DNA from: Planctomycetota bacterium
GTDB lineage: Bacteria; Planctomycetota; Planctomycetia; Pirellulales; UBA1268
Direction of reading: 5' to 3'
DNA length: 64,000 nt
NCBI GenBank assembly: GCA_003669585.1
Contig: QWOQ01000008.1
Span: forward strand, 186,001 to 250,000
The translations under genes and the position numbers were made by a program. The notes under the pieces were generated by a model that saw only the letters and a program-made list of their open reading frames with translations, was not told where the DNA came from and did no database searches. Numbering within the stretch: the first letter of the stretch is position 1; each line of letters begins with the position of its first letter. Below, one piece after another: positions 17,791-27,570 of this stretch.

Positions 17791-18765
17791 TCAATACTGA
17801 GGCGTGGGTGCGCGAAAATCGTCTATCTTGATCGAACGAAACCAATCGATCGTACGGCCGAGTCCCTCGCGCAGTGGAATCGTCGGCTCCCACGAAAGCT
17901 TTTGCTTGGCAAGCGTAATATCGGGTCGGCGCCGTTCCGGATCATCTACAGGAAGCGGTTTTTCAATAATTTTTGAACCTGCTCCGGTTAATTCGATCAC
18001 CAGTTCGGCCAACTGTCGAATCGTAAATTCGCCGGGGTTTCCAAGATTGACTGGGCCGATGAATGCATCGGGACCATTCATCATGCGAATCATCCCTTCG
18101 ATCAGATCGTCGCGATAACAAAAACTGCGGGTCTGTTCGCCGGTGCCGTAGATGGTGATCGGTTCGCCACACAGAGCCTGGCGAATAAAATTGCTTACAA
18201 CACGCCCGTCAAAAGGATGCATACGTGGTCCATACGTATTAAAGATGCGCACGATGCGAACGTTGACACGATTGGATCGATGATAGTCCATGACAAGCGT
18301 TTCTGCGGCCCGTTTGCCTTCGTCATAACAGGCACGAGGACCAATCGGATTCACTGCGCCGCGGTAGCTCTCTGGCTGGGGATGAACCTCGGGATCACCG
18401 TAGACTTCGCTGGTCGATGCTTGTAGCACCTTCGCCCGACACCTCTTCGCCATGCCGAGTACGTTGATGGCCCCCATCACACTTGTCTTCATGGTTTTGA
18501 TCGGGTTCCACTGATAGTGGCCGGGGGCCGCCGGACAAGCGAGATTGTAGATCTCATCTACTTCAAGCCAGAGCGGATGAACGACATCGTGCCGCAACAG
18601 TTCAAAATTTCCACAGCCAAGCAGATGAGTGACATTTGTTTTTTGACTGGTGAAAAAATTATCGACACATATCACATCGTGCCCCATGTCAACGAGTCGC
18701 TCGCAGAGATGGCTACCAAGAAAACCGGCACCGCCGGTGACAAGAATGCGTTGAATCGTCGGCAT
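17791..18765 (-). CDS. UDP-glucuronate decarboxylase-like SDR (UDP-xylose synthase)
   Basis: This 324-residue extended SDR has the NAD-binding [12 protein letters not shown] (residues 10-21) and the family segments [29 protein letters not shown] and [12 protein letters not shown] (catalytic Y-x-x-x-K). [20 protein letters not shown] is a close match to UXS-type enzymes. These convert UDP-glucuronate to UDP-xylose and CO2 in the cytoplasm. It lies on the opposite strand from the exopolysaccharide locus a few kilobases away and could supply UDP-xylose to it, alongside the UDP-glucuronate 4-epimerase encoded at the end of that locus. Confidence 0.92.
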   Translation of the reverse strand: MPTIQRILVTGGAGFLGSHLCERLVDMGHDVICVDNFFTSQKTNVTHLLGCGNFELLRHDVVHPLWLEVDEIYNLACPAAPGHYQWNPIKTMKTSVMGAINVLGMAKRCRAKVLQASTSEVYGDPEVHPQPESYRGAVNPIGPRACYDEGKRAAETLVMDYHRSNRVNVRIVRIFNTYGPRMHPFDGRVVSNFIRQALCGEPITIYGTGEQTRSFCYRDDLIEGMIRMMNGPDAFIGPVNLGNPGEFTIRQLAELVIELTGAGSKIIEKPLPVDDPERRRPDITLAKQKLSWEPTIPLREGLGRTIDWFRSIKIDDFRAPTPQY

Positions 18766-18934
18766 GAAAAAAGTCTCTTGTGGGCTCTCTCAAAGAACTA
18801 AAAATGACTCACACTTGATTGAGTCTATCCTGAAGAACCACAAACGACATTCCAGAAGCCAGCCAGCCCACCTCGCTTTGAACCTTGTGCATCCAATCGT
18901 TTTTTGTGAACCCCGAATGCTTGAAACCGTTGAC

Positions 18935-20392
18935 TTACGCAATGATTTCATCGATCGGTGTGCCATGATCGATCGCCAGTCGCTTGCGCCCGGGAATCTC
19001 TAGTTTTCTCGAATTGAGGCCGAGTTGCTTGAGAATTGTGGCGTGAATGTCAGTGACATAATGTCGATGTTCGACGGCGTGAAAACCGAGTTCATCGGTG
19101 CTTCCGTGCACCACTCCTCGCTTTAATCCGCCGCCGGCCATCCAGACAGTAAATCCAAACGGATGGTGATCTCGACCATCTGCTCCCTGAGAACCTGGAG
19201 TTCTTCCAAATTCGCTCGCAAAAAGCACAAGTGTTTCATCGAGAAGACCGCGCCGATCGAGATCGTGAAGCAATGCTCCTATGGGTTGATCAACTGCCAG
19301 AGAGAGTTTCTCATGATTGCTCTTGAGTCCGCCGTGAGCGTCCCAGGCACCAGCCCCACCGCCACCGTGCTGAATCTGGATAAAGCGAACACCGCGTTCA
19401 ACAAATCGTCTCGACGCGAGTAGCTGCATTCCAAAGTCTCTGCAGTGCGGAAGGTCGAGACCGTAAAGAGATTTTGTTTCGGCTGTTTCATCAGAAAAAT
19501 CGAGTATCTGTGGAATGCTTTTCTGCATTTTAAATGCTAATTCATAGGATGCCACGCGTGCAGCCATGATCGGATCAGCAGGATACTCAACGCTGCGAAG
19601 AGCGTTGAGTTGTTGCACAAGATCGATTCCCAACGATTGCGCTTCACCCGAAAAACTCCGTTCGGGCTTTGCAAAGTCGAGTGGATTGTTGGGATCAATA
19701 CGCAGTGGCACAGCATCGTGCGCAGGACCAAGATAGTGCCCGTCTCTTCTGATCCAATATTCACGAGTACCGATTGAGATAAATTGTGGAAGATTATCAT
19801 TGAGTGAGCCTAGGCCGTAATGCACCCAGGCACCGAGCGTTGGGAAATCTCCGTCGAGCATGTTGCGACCAGTATGAAACTGTGCCTGCGCGCCATGATT
19901 GCTGTCGCTGGTCCACATCGAACGCACAACAGCTAATTTGTCGACGTGTTTGGCCACATTTGGAAACCAGTTACTGACTTCGATGCCACTGTGCCCACGC
20001 TTTGCAAATCCCACCTGCATAGGATAGAGCGTGTTTCGCTGATTGCCGTTCGCATCCGGAACGGTCACTCGCTCATTTGCAAGTTTTTTTGGATTCTGAA
20101 CGTCCGCATAGGGTGTTTCCGAGATCGTTTTTCCAGCGTAGGTGTTCAGGAACGGTTTTGGGTCAAACGTCTCCATGTGGCTCACACCGCCATTCATAAA
20201 GAGCCATATCACGCTCTTCGCCTTCGCTATGGGATGCGTTTCCAGCAGCGATTGTCGAGATGATTCTTGGGCCATCGAGTCCCGATGAAGCATTGCTCCG
20301 ATCGCGAGTCCCGTGAAACCCATGCCCACGTCGGATAGAAATTCTCGCCTGTGCGGAAGCTCTAAAAAAGATCGTGGATGCCTCTGATTCAT
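18935..20392 (-). CDS. DUF1501 family protein
   Basis: This 485-residue full-length member starts with a TAT-like leader ([20 protein letters not shown]). It shows the standard family order: [21 protein letters not shown], then [41 protein letters not shown], a central [19 protein letters not shown], and [18 protein letters not shown]. The C-terminus has [17 protein letters not shown] and [18 protein letters not shown]. These histidines and aspartates resemble the metal-binding positions of the phosphatase/sulfatase superfamily, but the reaction is unknown. Its start lies 10 bases after the stop of the large DUF1549/DUF1553 gene, so the pair is an operon. Confidence 0.94.
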   Translation of the reverse strand: MNQRHPRSFLELPHRREFLSDVGMGFTGLAIGAMLHRDSMAQESSRQSLLETHPIAKAKSVIWLFMNGGVSHMETFDPKPFLNTYAGKTISETPYADVQNPKKLANERVTVPDANGNQRNTLYPMQVGFAKRGHSGIEVSNWFPNVAKHVDKLAVVRSMWTSDSNHGAQAQFHTGRNMLDGDFPTLGAWVHYGLGSLNDNLPQFISIGTREYWIRRDGHYLGPAHDAVPLRIDPNNPLDFAKPERSFSGEAQSLGIDLVQQLNALRSVEYPADPIMAARVASYELAFKMQKSIPQILDFSDETAETKSLYGLDLPHCRDFGMQLLASRRFVERGVRFIQIQHGGGGAGAWDAHGGLKSNHEKLSLAVDQPIGALLHDLDRRGLLDETLVLFASEFGRTPGSQGADGRDHHPFGFTVWMAGGGLKRGVVHGSTDELGFHAVEHRHYVTDIHATILKQLGLNSRKLEIPGRKRLAIDHGTPIDEIIA

Positions 20393-20402
20393 AACCGTTT
20401 TC

Positions 20403-23216
20403 CTATCGCAACATTACAAAATCGTTGTGATTTAACAACGCCCACACAAGGTGCGCGCGGGATTCTGTATCTCCTGCGTGAACTCCTGACGGCGAAAGAC
20501 CTCGCCACGCTTCAAGCGTGCGCATGCAGGCTGCAATTTCTGCTTCTTGCGGATCCCAGGCCAACACCGTAATGAATGCACTTCGAATAAACGCCCGATC
20601 GTCACCTGCCGGAATCACTTTTGAAAGCCGCTCCGCGATACGATCTGCAGAATCGAGCACCAATCGGGAGTTCGACATCGCGAGAGCCTGCTGCGGCACG
20701 ATGCTCTGGTCTCGTCGGTAGCATTCTTTTACTGCGGCTTCATCAAACAGTGTGAGAAATAGATTTCGATCATTATTGGAATGAAAAAAGTAAAGGCTGC
20801 GGCGACGCGAGTCTGCCTGATTGCCAGGAGACACGGGTGGACCACCCATCGTAGAGTCGAGAGAATCTGCAAGTGCCAGAATGGAATCCCGTACCACCTG
20901 AGACTCAAGCCGCTGCAAAGTTCGATACCACAGCAGACGATTATCCGGATCCTTTGCGATATTCGACTCGTTGCCGGCCATCGAAGAACCCATGCGATAC
21001 GTCGCCGACGTGACGATAAGCCGGTGGACATGCTTCATGCTCCAGCCATGCTCGAGGAGTTCGCTGGCGAGCCAATCGAGCAGTTCTGGGTGCGTCGGCG
21101 GCGTTCCATTTCGTCCAAAGTCGAAGGTGCTCGACACAAGTGGTGTACCAACATGTCGCATCCAGATCTGATTGACAGCCACTCTTGCCGTCAGCGGATT
21201 GCGTGCATCGGCAATCCAGTGAGCAAGTGCCGTCCTTCGACCGCTGCTTGTCGAACTCAAAAGAACAGGCGGGTCATCTGCGGTTGAATTTTTAAACCGC
21301 GTCGGCGTCCAAGCAGCGCCTGGGAGTATCGTGAAGTTCTCTCCCGATAGTTCGATTTGTTTGACTGCCTTATCGACCTCTTCTTGGGCAGTTGAAAGTT
21401 CTTTTTCAATCGATTCTTTTTTGTCGGCGGTTGACCGCAACAGTCGCAGCTCGATTTCGGAAACCTTGTGTTTCAATTGTGCGACAACAACCTCGCGTTC
21501 TCCTCGTACTGCATCCACTGCCGCAGCGTGGAATTGTTCGAGCAACGCGTCGTTTGTGTTTTCACTACAATTCGTCTTCGCCTTACTTGCGTTGCCCCGT
21601 CGCTCCACGCTGTCTCTTTCCGCATGTGCGACCGCCGCCATGGCTTCAGCGACTCGCAGCGCAGCCTCGGCATCAGCAACCATTTTTTCACAGGCTTCAT
21701 CCACAGCCACAACCGCACTCGCCTGCTTTGCCTGCAGTTGTCTTTCATGCTCCCGAGCATTTTGTGCCGTCAGGAGTGCAGCGTGAGCTTTCGACAAGGC
21801 CTCGTTTGTGAGAGCGACTTTTTTTTGCGCATGAGCCAGATGGGCATCCATCACCCATGCCCGTCGCTGCGGCTCATAAGACTCCAGTGGGAGTGTCACC
21901 GGAGTGATCGAGATCTCCTTGAATGCCAACACCTGCGGCACCGCGGGCAGAATCACCCGTGACGTATCGGGCTTGGCTTCATCGCCTCGAACAAAAAGAT
22001 ACGTGGGAAGATTCATCCCATCGTCAAACACACATGGAATCCCATCGTGTTCAAGATCAGCCTCACCCGGCAGCATATCCATTCGTACCTGATAAGGCTC
22101 AAAAAAAGCCCGCATCCGATAGTAGTCCGCCTGCTCAATCGGGTCGTACTTGTGATCATGACACTTCGCACAGTTGAATGTGAGACCAAGGAATCCCTTG
22201 CCAACATGCTCTACGGTCTCATCCATCCACTGGTTGCGATTGAACAAGAACCAATTTCTCGCAAGATAACCGGTGGCTCGCAATTTTGAGAGATCGTTCG
22301 GGTAAAGCTCATCGGCAGCGAGCATCTGACGGATCATTTCGTCGTAGGGTGTGTCGGCGTTCAGCGACTCAACGATCCAGTCCCGCCAGTGCCAGATATG
22401 CTTTTGACTATTTCGCAGTTGGTCACCGAGCCCCCACCAATCGCTGTACCGCCACACATCCATCCAGTGCCGCGCCCAGCGTTCACCGTGCCGAGGATCC
22501 GCAAGCAATCTGTCGACGAGGTGTTCATACCAATCAGCGGTTTGATCGGCGTGGATGGCGGCCAGTTCGTCGACCGAGGGTGGCAGACCGATCAAGTCCA
22601 GAAAGAGTCGTCGCACCAGCACGGGCTGTGATGCTATTGGTTGCGGCACAAGACCGCTGGCCTCATGCTCTCTCGCAATAAAAGCATCGATAGGATTTTT
22701 TATCCACTCAAAACGTAGCGGAGTAGGAATCTCTGGCCGCGACAGGGGTTTGAACGCCCAGTGATTGTTCACATCTGTTTCTGCTTTTTCATTGTTGGGT
22801 GCTGGTGCACCTGAATGAATCCATTCTTTTACGCTCTCAATTTGCTGCTCACTGAGCGACTCTCCGTCATGCTCCGGGGGCATCCGAAGTGCCGGATCAC
22901 TCTGGCTCACTCGGGATACAATCAGACTTTTATCAACGTGGCCTGCAACAACAGCGGCACCCGATTCGCCTCCCTTTGTCATCAGTTCAACGGTGTCGAG
23001 CCGCAGTCCGGCCTCTTGTTTAAGTCCACCATGACATGAAACACATCGCTTGAGAAAGAGTGGCTTGATCGTTTCAAGGTAGATTTTTGCATTCGGTTCG
23101 GCGGCCATCACCGATACGGAGAACGCTGCACACAAAGCCGCTGTCGCGAGGCTCGCTATTGCACAGCCAATGAAAAACGAATGACTTCTGTCACGTACAT
23201 GACCATGAAAAACCAT
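20403..23216 (-). CDS. Planctomycete cytochrome C / DUF1549 / DUF1553 protein with coiled-coil insert
   Basis: This is a 937-residue secreted protein. Its signal peptide ends near VSVMAA, and the planctomycete cytochrome domain has the heme motif C58-V-S-C-H62. DUF1549 follows (about 170-400; second heme motif in [11 protein letters not shown]), and DUF1553 fills the C-terminal third. Between the two DUFs, about residues 455-620 are alanine- and glutamate-rich with heptad character ([20 protein letters not shown], and [20 protein letters not shown]), so a long coiled coil is likely. The paralog at 820-3480 instead has a discoidin-like domain in this place. The protein is predicted periplasmic with c-type heme; the function is unknown, though the pair is often linked to glycan use. 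Confidence 0.93.
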   Translation of the reverse strand: MVFHGHVRDRSHSFFIGCAIASLATAALCAAFSVSVMAAEPNAKIYLETIKPLFLKRCVSCHGGLKQEAGLRLDTVELMTKGGESGAAVVAGHVDKSLIVSRVSQSDPALRMPPEHDGESLSEQQIESVKEWIHSGAPAPNNEKAETDVNNHWAFKPLSRPEIPTPLRFEWIKNPIDAFIAREHEASGLVPQPIASQPVLVRRLFLDLIGLPPSVDELAAIHADQTADWYEHLVDRLLADPRHGERWARHWMDVWRYSDWWGLGDQLRNSQKHIWHWRDWIVESLNADTPYDEMIRQMLAADELYPNDLSKLRATGYLARNWFLFNRNQWMDETVEHVGKGFLGLTFNCAKCHDHKYDPIEQADYYRMRAFFEPYQVRMDMLPGEADLEHDGIPCVFDDGMNLPTYLFVRGDEAKPDTSRVILPAVPQVLAFKEISITPVTLPLESYEPQRRAWVMDAHLAHAQKKVALTNEALSKAHAALLTAQNAREHERQLQAKQASAVVAVDEACEKMVADAEAALRVAEAMAAVAHAERDSVERRGNASKAKTNCSENTNDALLEQFHAAAVDAVRGEREVVVAQLKHKVSEIELRLLRSTADKKESIEKELSTAQEEVDKAVKQIELSGENFTILPGAAWTPTRFKNSTADDPPVLLSSTSSGRRTALAHWIADARNPLTARVAVNQIWMRHVGTPLVSSTFDFGRNGTPPTHPELLDWLASELLEHGWSMKHVHRLIVTSATYRMGSSMAGNESNIAKDPDNRLLWYRTLQRLESQVVRDSILALADSLDSTMGGPPVSPGNQADSRRRSLYFFHSNNDRNLFLTLFDEAAVKECYRRDQSIVPQQALAMSNSRLVLDSADRIAERLSKVIPAGDDRAFIRSAFITVLAWDPQEAEIAACMRTLEAWRGLSPSGVHAGDTESRAHLVWALLNHNDFVMLR

Positions 23217-23510
23217 CGCTTCTCTCCGCAGCGCCTCTTCTCGTGAAGCCTAGTCTCACCTCTTACTCTGCGAAGTTCAAATGCCTGTCAGCATGGCAGG
23301 ACATATTCCCCTTACTCTTCAGGGCTTTTCTGATTCCCCAGTTTCGTCTGTTTGATACACATTTATAGCGAACTCACAAAATAGAATCCGCAAAATTGCA
23401 AGCCGAGCACGATCACCTGATCTTGCAGCGAACACTGATGATTGCGAGAGTCTCCCCCCGTACGAACGCTTGGAGGCTTCAGGGGATTACTGTCACTAAG
23501 GTTGCAATCG

Positions 23511-24311
23511 ATGTCTCTTTTTACCGACATACACTGCCACATCGTTCCTTGTATAGACGATGGCGCAACCAACTTAGCCGAGTCGATCGCTATGGCCACA
23601 ATGGCTATCGCTGATGGCACGAGCACCATAATCGCAACTCCCCATCAACTCGGTAGCAATAAACTTGTTACGGCTGTTCGCATTCGCCAAGGAATTGACG
23701 AGTTGAATCGCGAACTTGCCGTTCAAGGCATCGCCTTGAAGGTTTTGCCAGGTGCTGATGTGCGAATCGAACCGGAGCTTCCAAAACTGCTTCGCAGTGG
23801 TGACGTGCTCACGCTTGCAGACAAAGGGCTCCACGTGTTGCTCGAACTTCCACACGAAATCTATTTTCCACTCGAACCGTTGCTGTCGTCTCTCAATAAA
23901 CAGGGACTTATTGGGATACTGTCGCACCCGGAACGCAATCGAGGCATTCTTGCCAAGCCATCGGTGCTCGAATCGGTTGTCGATGCCGGTGGTCTCATTC
24001 AGATTACCGCCGGCAGTCTTACTGGTTCCTTCGGTGAATCAAGCCAGCGTCTGGCAAAACAATTCGTGAGAGATCGCATGGTGCATTTTGTGGCCAGTGA
24101 TGCTCACGATACAAAGCGTCGTCCCTTCGGTCTTTCTGAGGCTTTCCATACTGTCTGCGAACTTGCCGACAAAGAGATGGCTGAATGCATTTGCTGTGAA
24201 AATCCTGCCCGGGTTGCCGCCGGCGATCCAATCCAGTCGCAATCAAGATCAAGGTCTGCTCGCGCTACCAGAGCACCCAAACGTTCTTGGTTTGGAATGC
24301 GAGCCTTATGA
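23511..24311 (+). CDS. CpsB/CapC-type protein-tyrosine phosphatase (PHP domain)
   Basis: From ATG 23511 this is a 266-residue PHP-domain protein. The metal-binding start DIHCHIVPCIDDGA is diagnostic, followed by ADGTSTIIATPHQ, PGADVRIEP, GILSHPERN and FVASDAHDTKRRP with further histidine and aspartate ligands. CpsB-type enzymes remove phosphate from the tyrosine-rich tail of the Wzc-like kinase and so control polymer length and export; that kinase is encoded at 27571-29991. An in-frame upstream region (from 23442) lacks family sequence. It is the first gene of the exopolysaccharide locus, and its stop overlaps the next start as ATGA. The C-terminus has a serine/arginine-rich tail (SQSRSRSARATRAPKRS). 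Confidence 0.9.
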   Translation: MSLFTDIHCHIVPCIDDGATNLAESIAMATMAIADGTSTIIATPHQLGSNKLVTAVRIRQGIDELNRELAVQGIALKVLPGADVRIEPELPKLLRSGDVLTLADKGLHVLLELPHEIYFPLEPLLSSLNKQGLIGILSHPERNRGILAKPSVLESVVDAGGLIQITAGSLTGSFGESSQRLAKQFVRDRMVHFVASDAHDTKRRPFGLSEAFHTVCELADKEMAECICCENPARVAAGDPIQSQSRSRSARATRAPKRSWFGMRAL

Positions 24312-25114
24312 CGATTTTCTACCAACGTTTTGTGTCTTTCACAGCGTCTCTGGCTGTTTGCATTCTGATTGACGGCGAAACTCTCTTGTCTGCAGACGTA
24401 CCTGCTGTACAGCGACGAGGTCCATTCCTTGTGACACACGAGACTTCTCTCGAGGCATGCAATGAGGCAATCAGGCACCTCGAAAAAATCGCTCATGAAA
24501 TCGAAGCATTGCTGGGAATCAGGCCGCGAAGTGATCAATTAATTCAGATCACTCTTTTTTCACGTGACAAACATCTACAGCGATTCTTGGCACAAGAGCA
24601 TCCTCTTTTTAAAGGTCGCGAGGCTGTGTACGTGCGATCACCCACAGGACCGAGAATCTTTGCCGCTTCCGGTCCATCACTTGTTGAAAATCTTCGACAT
24701 GAGTCGGTACATGCTATTTTGCATCAGCATTTTCCAGTGGTCCCTCTGTGGCTCGACGAAGGACTCGCTGAATATTTTGAGGCGCCTTTCGAAGAGAGCA
24801 TGCGAAAAGATCCGCACTTGGATCTGGTTACAAAACGAGCGAAACGCGGTGACCTTCCCTCGCTTGCTATTCTTGAAACACGCAATGCTTCCGAAACCCT
24901 TTCCATTCAGGATTATGAGGCGAGTTGGGCATGGATTCATTTCTGCCTCGTAGGATCAACAGTCCGTCGCAACTCTTTTCTCACTTATCTCAATGACCTG
25001 AAATACGGAGATCCCTCCTCTACTTCACTTTCACTGGCACTCGGCAAGGAATGCTCTTCCAAAAAACTTTGTGATCACATTCTCACGATTTCTAAGCAAA
25101 TGGTTACTCCATAA
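24308..25114 (+). CDS. Secreted gluzincin-like metallopeptidase
   Basis: This is a 268-residue protein with an N-terminal hydrophobic signal (MTIFYQRFVSFTASLAVCIL). The zinc motif is H131-E132-S-V-H135, followed by E151 in LDEGLAEYFE, the gluzincin-type arrangement seen in peptidase-MA and DUF1570-like proteins. The preceding helix (ACNEAIRHLEKIAHEIEALL) and VTHETS segment also fit that group. It overlaps the CpsB-type gene as ATGA, so it is coupled to it. A protease at this point of a polysaccharide locus is unusual; it may process an envelope or export component, but no substrate is evident. Confidence 0.78.
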   Translation: MTIFYQRFVSFTASLAVCILIDGETLLSADVPAVQRRGPFLVTHETSLEACNEAIRHLEKIAHEIEALLGIRPRSDQLIQITLFSRDKHLQRFLAQEHPLFKGREAVYVRSPTGPRIFAASGPSLVENLRHESVHAILHQHFPVVPLWLDEGLAEYFEAPFEESMRKDPHLDLVTKRAKRGDLPSLAILETRNASETLSIQDYEASWAWIHFCLVGSTVRRNSFLTYLNDLKYGDPSSTSLSLALGKECSSKKLCDHILTISKQMVTP

Positions 25115-25296
25115 AGATCCGCGAAAAGAAACTGGGGAAGATGCGAATTCTAAAGATTTTTATATTCTGCTTTTATAAATATTCACTTGCGTCACAAATC
25201 AAATTGTGCGAATTCTCTGTCGCATTCTGCCGATTATTCCTTTTGGAACGACACCTTCGACGCCCACTTTGAAAACCAGATTTTTTTGGAGTAACA

Positions 25297-25893
25297 ATGT
25301 TCTTCTCTCGTTGGATTCGTCAGACGGTAGCCGCCACCACGCTTACGAGCCTTGTGGTACCTGTTTCACTCATTCAGGCAGCAGAATCTTTACCGCTCCA
25401 AAGCGATTCTCCTGTTCAAAAAGAGGTGGCCCCTGCTGTCAAACCGATTCATTTCAAGCTTGCACAAGGGGGGAAAATGGCCGGGGTCATTCATGACTCT
25501 CATGGCACCCCGGTTGAAAACCAGCAGGTTTCGATCTGGTTTGAAGGTACAGAAATTAGCTCAACGGTAACCGATGAATTTGGTGAATTCGGTTTTGCGG
25601 GACTCAAGCCAGGAAAACATATTGTGGCCTCAGGAGAAAAGGGAACCACTTACAAATTGTGGCCTCAGGACGCGGCTCCGGCGAATTCCGAGACCGTTGT
25701 TCAGATGACTTCCGATGGAAATGTTGTGCGCGGTCAAACACCTCGACAAAACAGACGCCGGGGCTTCGGTTATGCACTTGCACAGTATCCATACCTGACG
25801 ACCGCCGCGATGATCGTGGGTGGCATCGGCGTTGGCTATGCCATCGGCTACAACGCCAGACCACTCGCAACGGCCACTCCGGCAAGTCCTTGA
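25297..25893 (+). CDS. Exported carboxypeptidase-regulatory-like (CnaB-type) domain protein
   Basis: This 198-residue protein has a signal peptide (MFFSRWIRQTVAATTLTSLV, ending near IQAAES). A beta-sandwich of the carboxypeptidase-regulatory/CnaB type spans about residues 58-120: AGVIHDSHGTPVENQQVSIW, then STVTDEFGEFGFAGLKPGKH. A hydrophobic segment near the C-terminus (TTAAMIVGGIGVGYAIGY) may anchor it. A GGAG ribosome binding site precedes the ATG. Such domains bind proteins or carbohydrates or stiffen envelope proteins. It lies between the peptidase and the Wza-like exporter and is followed by a strong terminator-like hairpin, so it probably ends the first transcript of the locus. Confidence 0.78.
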   Translation: MFFSRWIRQTVAATTLTSLVVPVSLIQAAESLPLQSDSPVQKEVAPAVKPIHFKLAQGGKMAGVIHDSHGTPVENQQVSIWFEGTEISSTVTDEFGEFGFAGLKPGKHIVASGEKGTTYKLWPQDAAPANSETVVQMTSDGNVVRGQTPRQNRRRGFGYALAQYPYLTTAAMIVGGIGVGYAIGYNARPLATATPASP

Positions 25894-26311
25894 TGTCTGG
25901 CTCTATCGCTGGCTTCGAGTCTTTTATTTTGATTTCAAGTAATCGCCCTGGCGTGCAGGTCTTCCCAGACTTCCACGCCAGGGTGATTTTGTTTCAATGT
26001 GGGTTGCGAAAATATCTTCGCACCGTTTTACGCAAAGCGAGTTGGATTTGCAGGTTCGCTGCGAGGCCTTCCCATAACTATCTCGCAGAAGCCTCGTTCA
26101 ATCTGATGTCTTGACGCACACACGCTCAGATCTGTATTTCCTCATTCCTCGTCGAAATCTCATCTGGCTCATAAAGACAACCGTCAATTGCTTTCGCGAA
26201 AGACGGACCTGAAATCTCCCTTTCACAGTGCGTCCAATAGCGAGATCTTCTCTCGGCAACGATGCCGCGCCGAAAGATCGCTTGATTTTTTCTTCCATAA
26301 AAACATTTCTG
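25894..26311. other. Intergenic region with terminator, upstream of the export genes
   Basis: No gene is supported in these 418 bases. The left part contains the hairpin at 25942-25991. The rest, about 320 bases, probably holds the promoter and leader of the Wza/Wzc transcript. I see no riboswitch-like element with confidence. Confidence 0.45.
25942..25991 (+). terminator. Rho-independent-like terminator hairpin
   Basis: The arms ATCGCCCTGGCGTG (25942-25955) and CACGCCAGGGTGAT (25974-25987) pair over 14 positions with one G-U, with an 18-base loop. The second arm runs into TTTTGTTT. It lies 48 bases after the stop of the carboxypeptidase-like gene and separates it from the Wza-like gene. Confidence 0.7.
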
Positions 26312-27508
26312 ATGCCAATTATTCCAGCACCATTGCAACCAACAACGTGCGCTCGCGCTGATCAATCACTTCGACTCCTCGTCGGGTGTCGAAGCAGACT
26401 GCATATCTTTTTTGTTCTAGGAATTGTTCTACCGCTCTTCAGCGGATGTGCAGGGCGTGTGATTCGTGCTTCGCGACTTCATCCCCGTTATCAGGCCGCA
26501 ACTATTGACAATGCGAAAATCGCTGATCTCGGTCGACTTTCTGCTCCCGCCTCTCGCAGCGACTTGATCGAACCGCAGGATGTGATCGATGTTCTGATCG
26601 CCTCAGGTATTGAAACCCCTGGACAACTTCAGTCACACCCGGTGCGGATCAGCGATGACGGGATCGCCACGATTGCCCTTGTGGGCGAAGTCGATCTCGC
26701 CGGGTTAGAGCCGTTTGCGGCAGAGAAAAAAATTGCGGAAGCCGCCGTGGAACGAGGTCTTTACCGCACTCCTCAGGTAACCGTCACGATGCGTAAAAAA
26801 GCAACCAATCAAGTTACAGTGATCGGTGCTGTTGAGAAGCCCGGCTTCCAGCAACTTCCCCGGGGCAATAGCACGCTTTTATCGGCGCTCGTGACAGCCG
26901 GCACTCTCAATAAAGATGCGGGCACAAAAATCGAAATACGAAGACATCCACGATCTCCAACGCTTGCCGAAAAAAGTCGCATTGCGGTTCAGCAAACGTC
27001 CTCGAGTGTCACAAACTCTCCTGAATCGGACGAAACCCTTGATGAACCTGCCGAATTTCCAGCCGTTGCCGAAACCTTTCGTATCGATTTGGCAAAAGTC
27101 TCTCCTGACGGCGAAAACGATTTTCAATTACAGGACGGCGATATTGTTCGCGTAGAAACACGCGATCCCCCGCCGTTGGTTGTCATTGGTCTCGTCAACA
27201 AACCGGGACAATTTCCGATGCCTGTCAATCAGCAATTAAGAGTGCTTGATGCCCTCGCGCTCGCCGGTGAGCGAAGTAATTCCTGGGCCGACAGAATTGT
27301 GATCACTCGACGCATTAAAAATGAATCTGAGCCGGTAGTTATCTCCACAAGCATTCGCAGCGCTCAGCGCAATGAAGAATCAAACCTTCGTCTCGCTCCA
27401 GGAGATGTCGTGAGCGTGGAGCAGACGCCGCAAACCGTTTCGCTCGATATTTTCAAAAACTTCTTTCGTCTGAATGTGATTGCTGGAGGCAGTATTCCAC
27501 TCTTTTAA
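26312..27508 (+). CDS. wza: Polysaccharide export outer-membrane lipoprotein (Wza-like)
   Basis: From ATG 26312 this is a 398-residue protein with a lipoprotein signal ending in the lipobox LPLFSGC. The polysaccharide export domain follows (DLIEPQDVIDVLIASGIETP, IATIALVGEVDLAGLEPFAA), then two SLBB-type beta-grasp repeats (NQVTVIGAVEKPGFQQLPRG and LVVIGLVNKPGQFPMPVNQQ). Wza-type proteins form the outer-membrane channel for capsular and exopolysaccharide export. The gene is directly upstream of the Wzc-like kinase, the usual pairing. The longer upstream frame from 26228 lacks a signal sequence and is not preferred. Confidence 0.93.
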   Translation: MPIIPAPLQPTTCARADQSLRLLVGCRSRLHIFFVLGIVLPLFSGCAGRVIRASRLHPRYQAATIDNAKIADLGRLSAPASRSDLIEPQDVIDVLIASGIETPGQLQSHPVRISDDGIATIALVGEVDLAGLEPFAAEKKIAEAAVERGLYRTPQVTVTMRKKATNQVTVIGAVEKPGFQQLPRGNSTLLSALVTAGTLNKDAGTKIEIRRHPRSPTLAEKSRIAVQQTSSSVTNSPESDETLDEPAEFPAVAETFRIDLAKVSPDGENDFQLQDGDIVRVETRDPPPLVVIGLVNKPGQFPMPVNQQLRVLDALALAGERSNSWADRIVITRRIKNESEPVVISTSIRSAQRNEESNLRLAPGDVVSVEQTPQTVSLDIFKNFFRLNVIAGGSIPLF

Positions 27509-27570
27509 AGATCGTTTATTCACGGTACGTCTTTTTCAGTTCTCTTGTTCTGCCCTTTGGAAAATCTACG

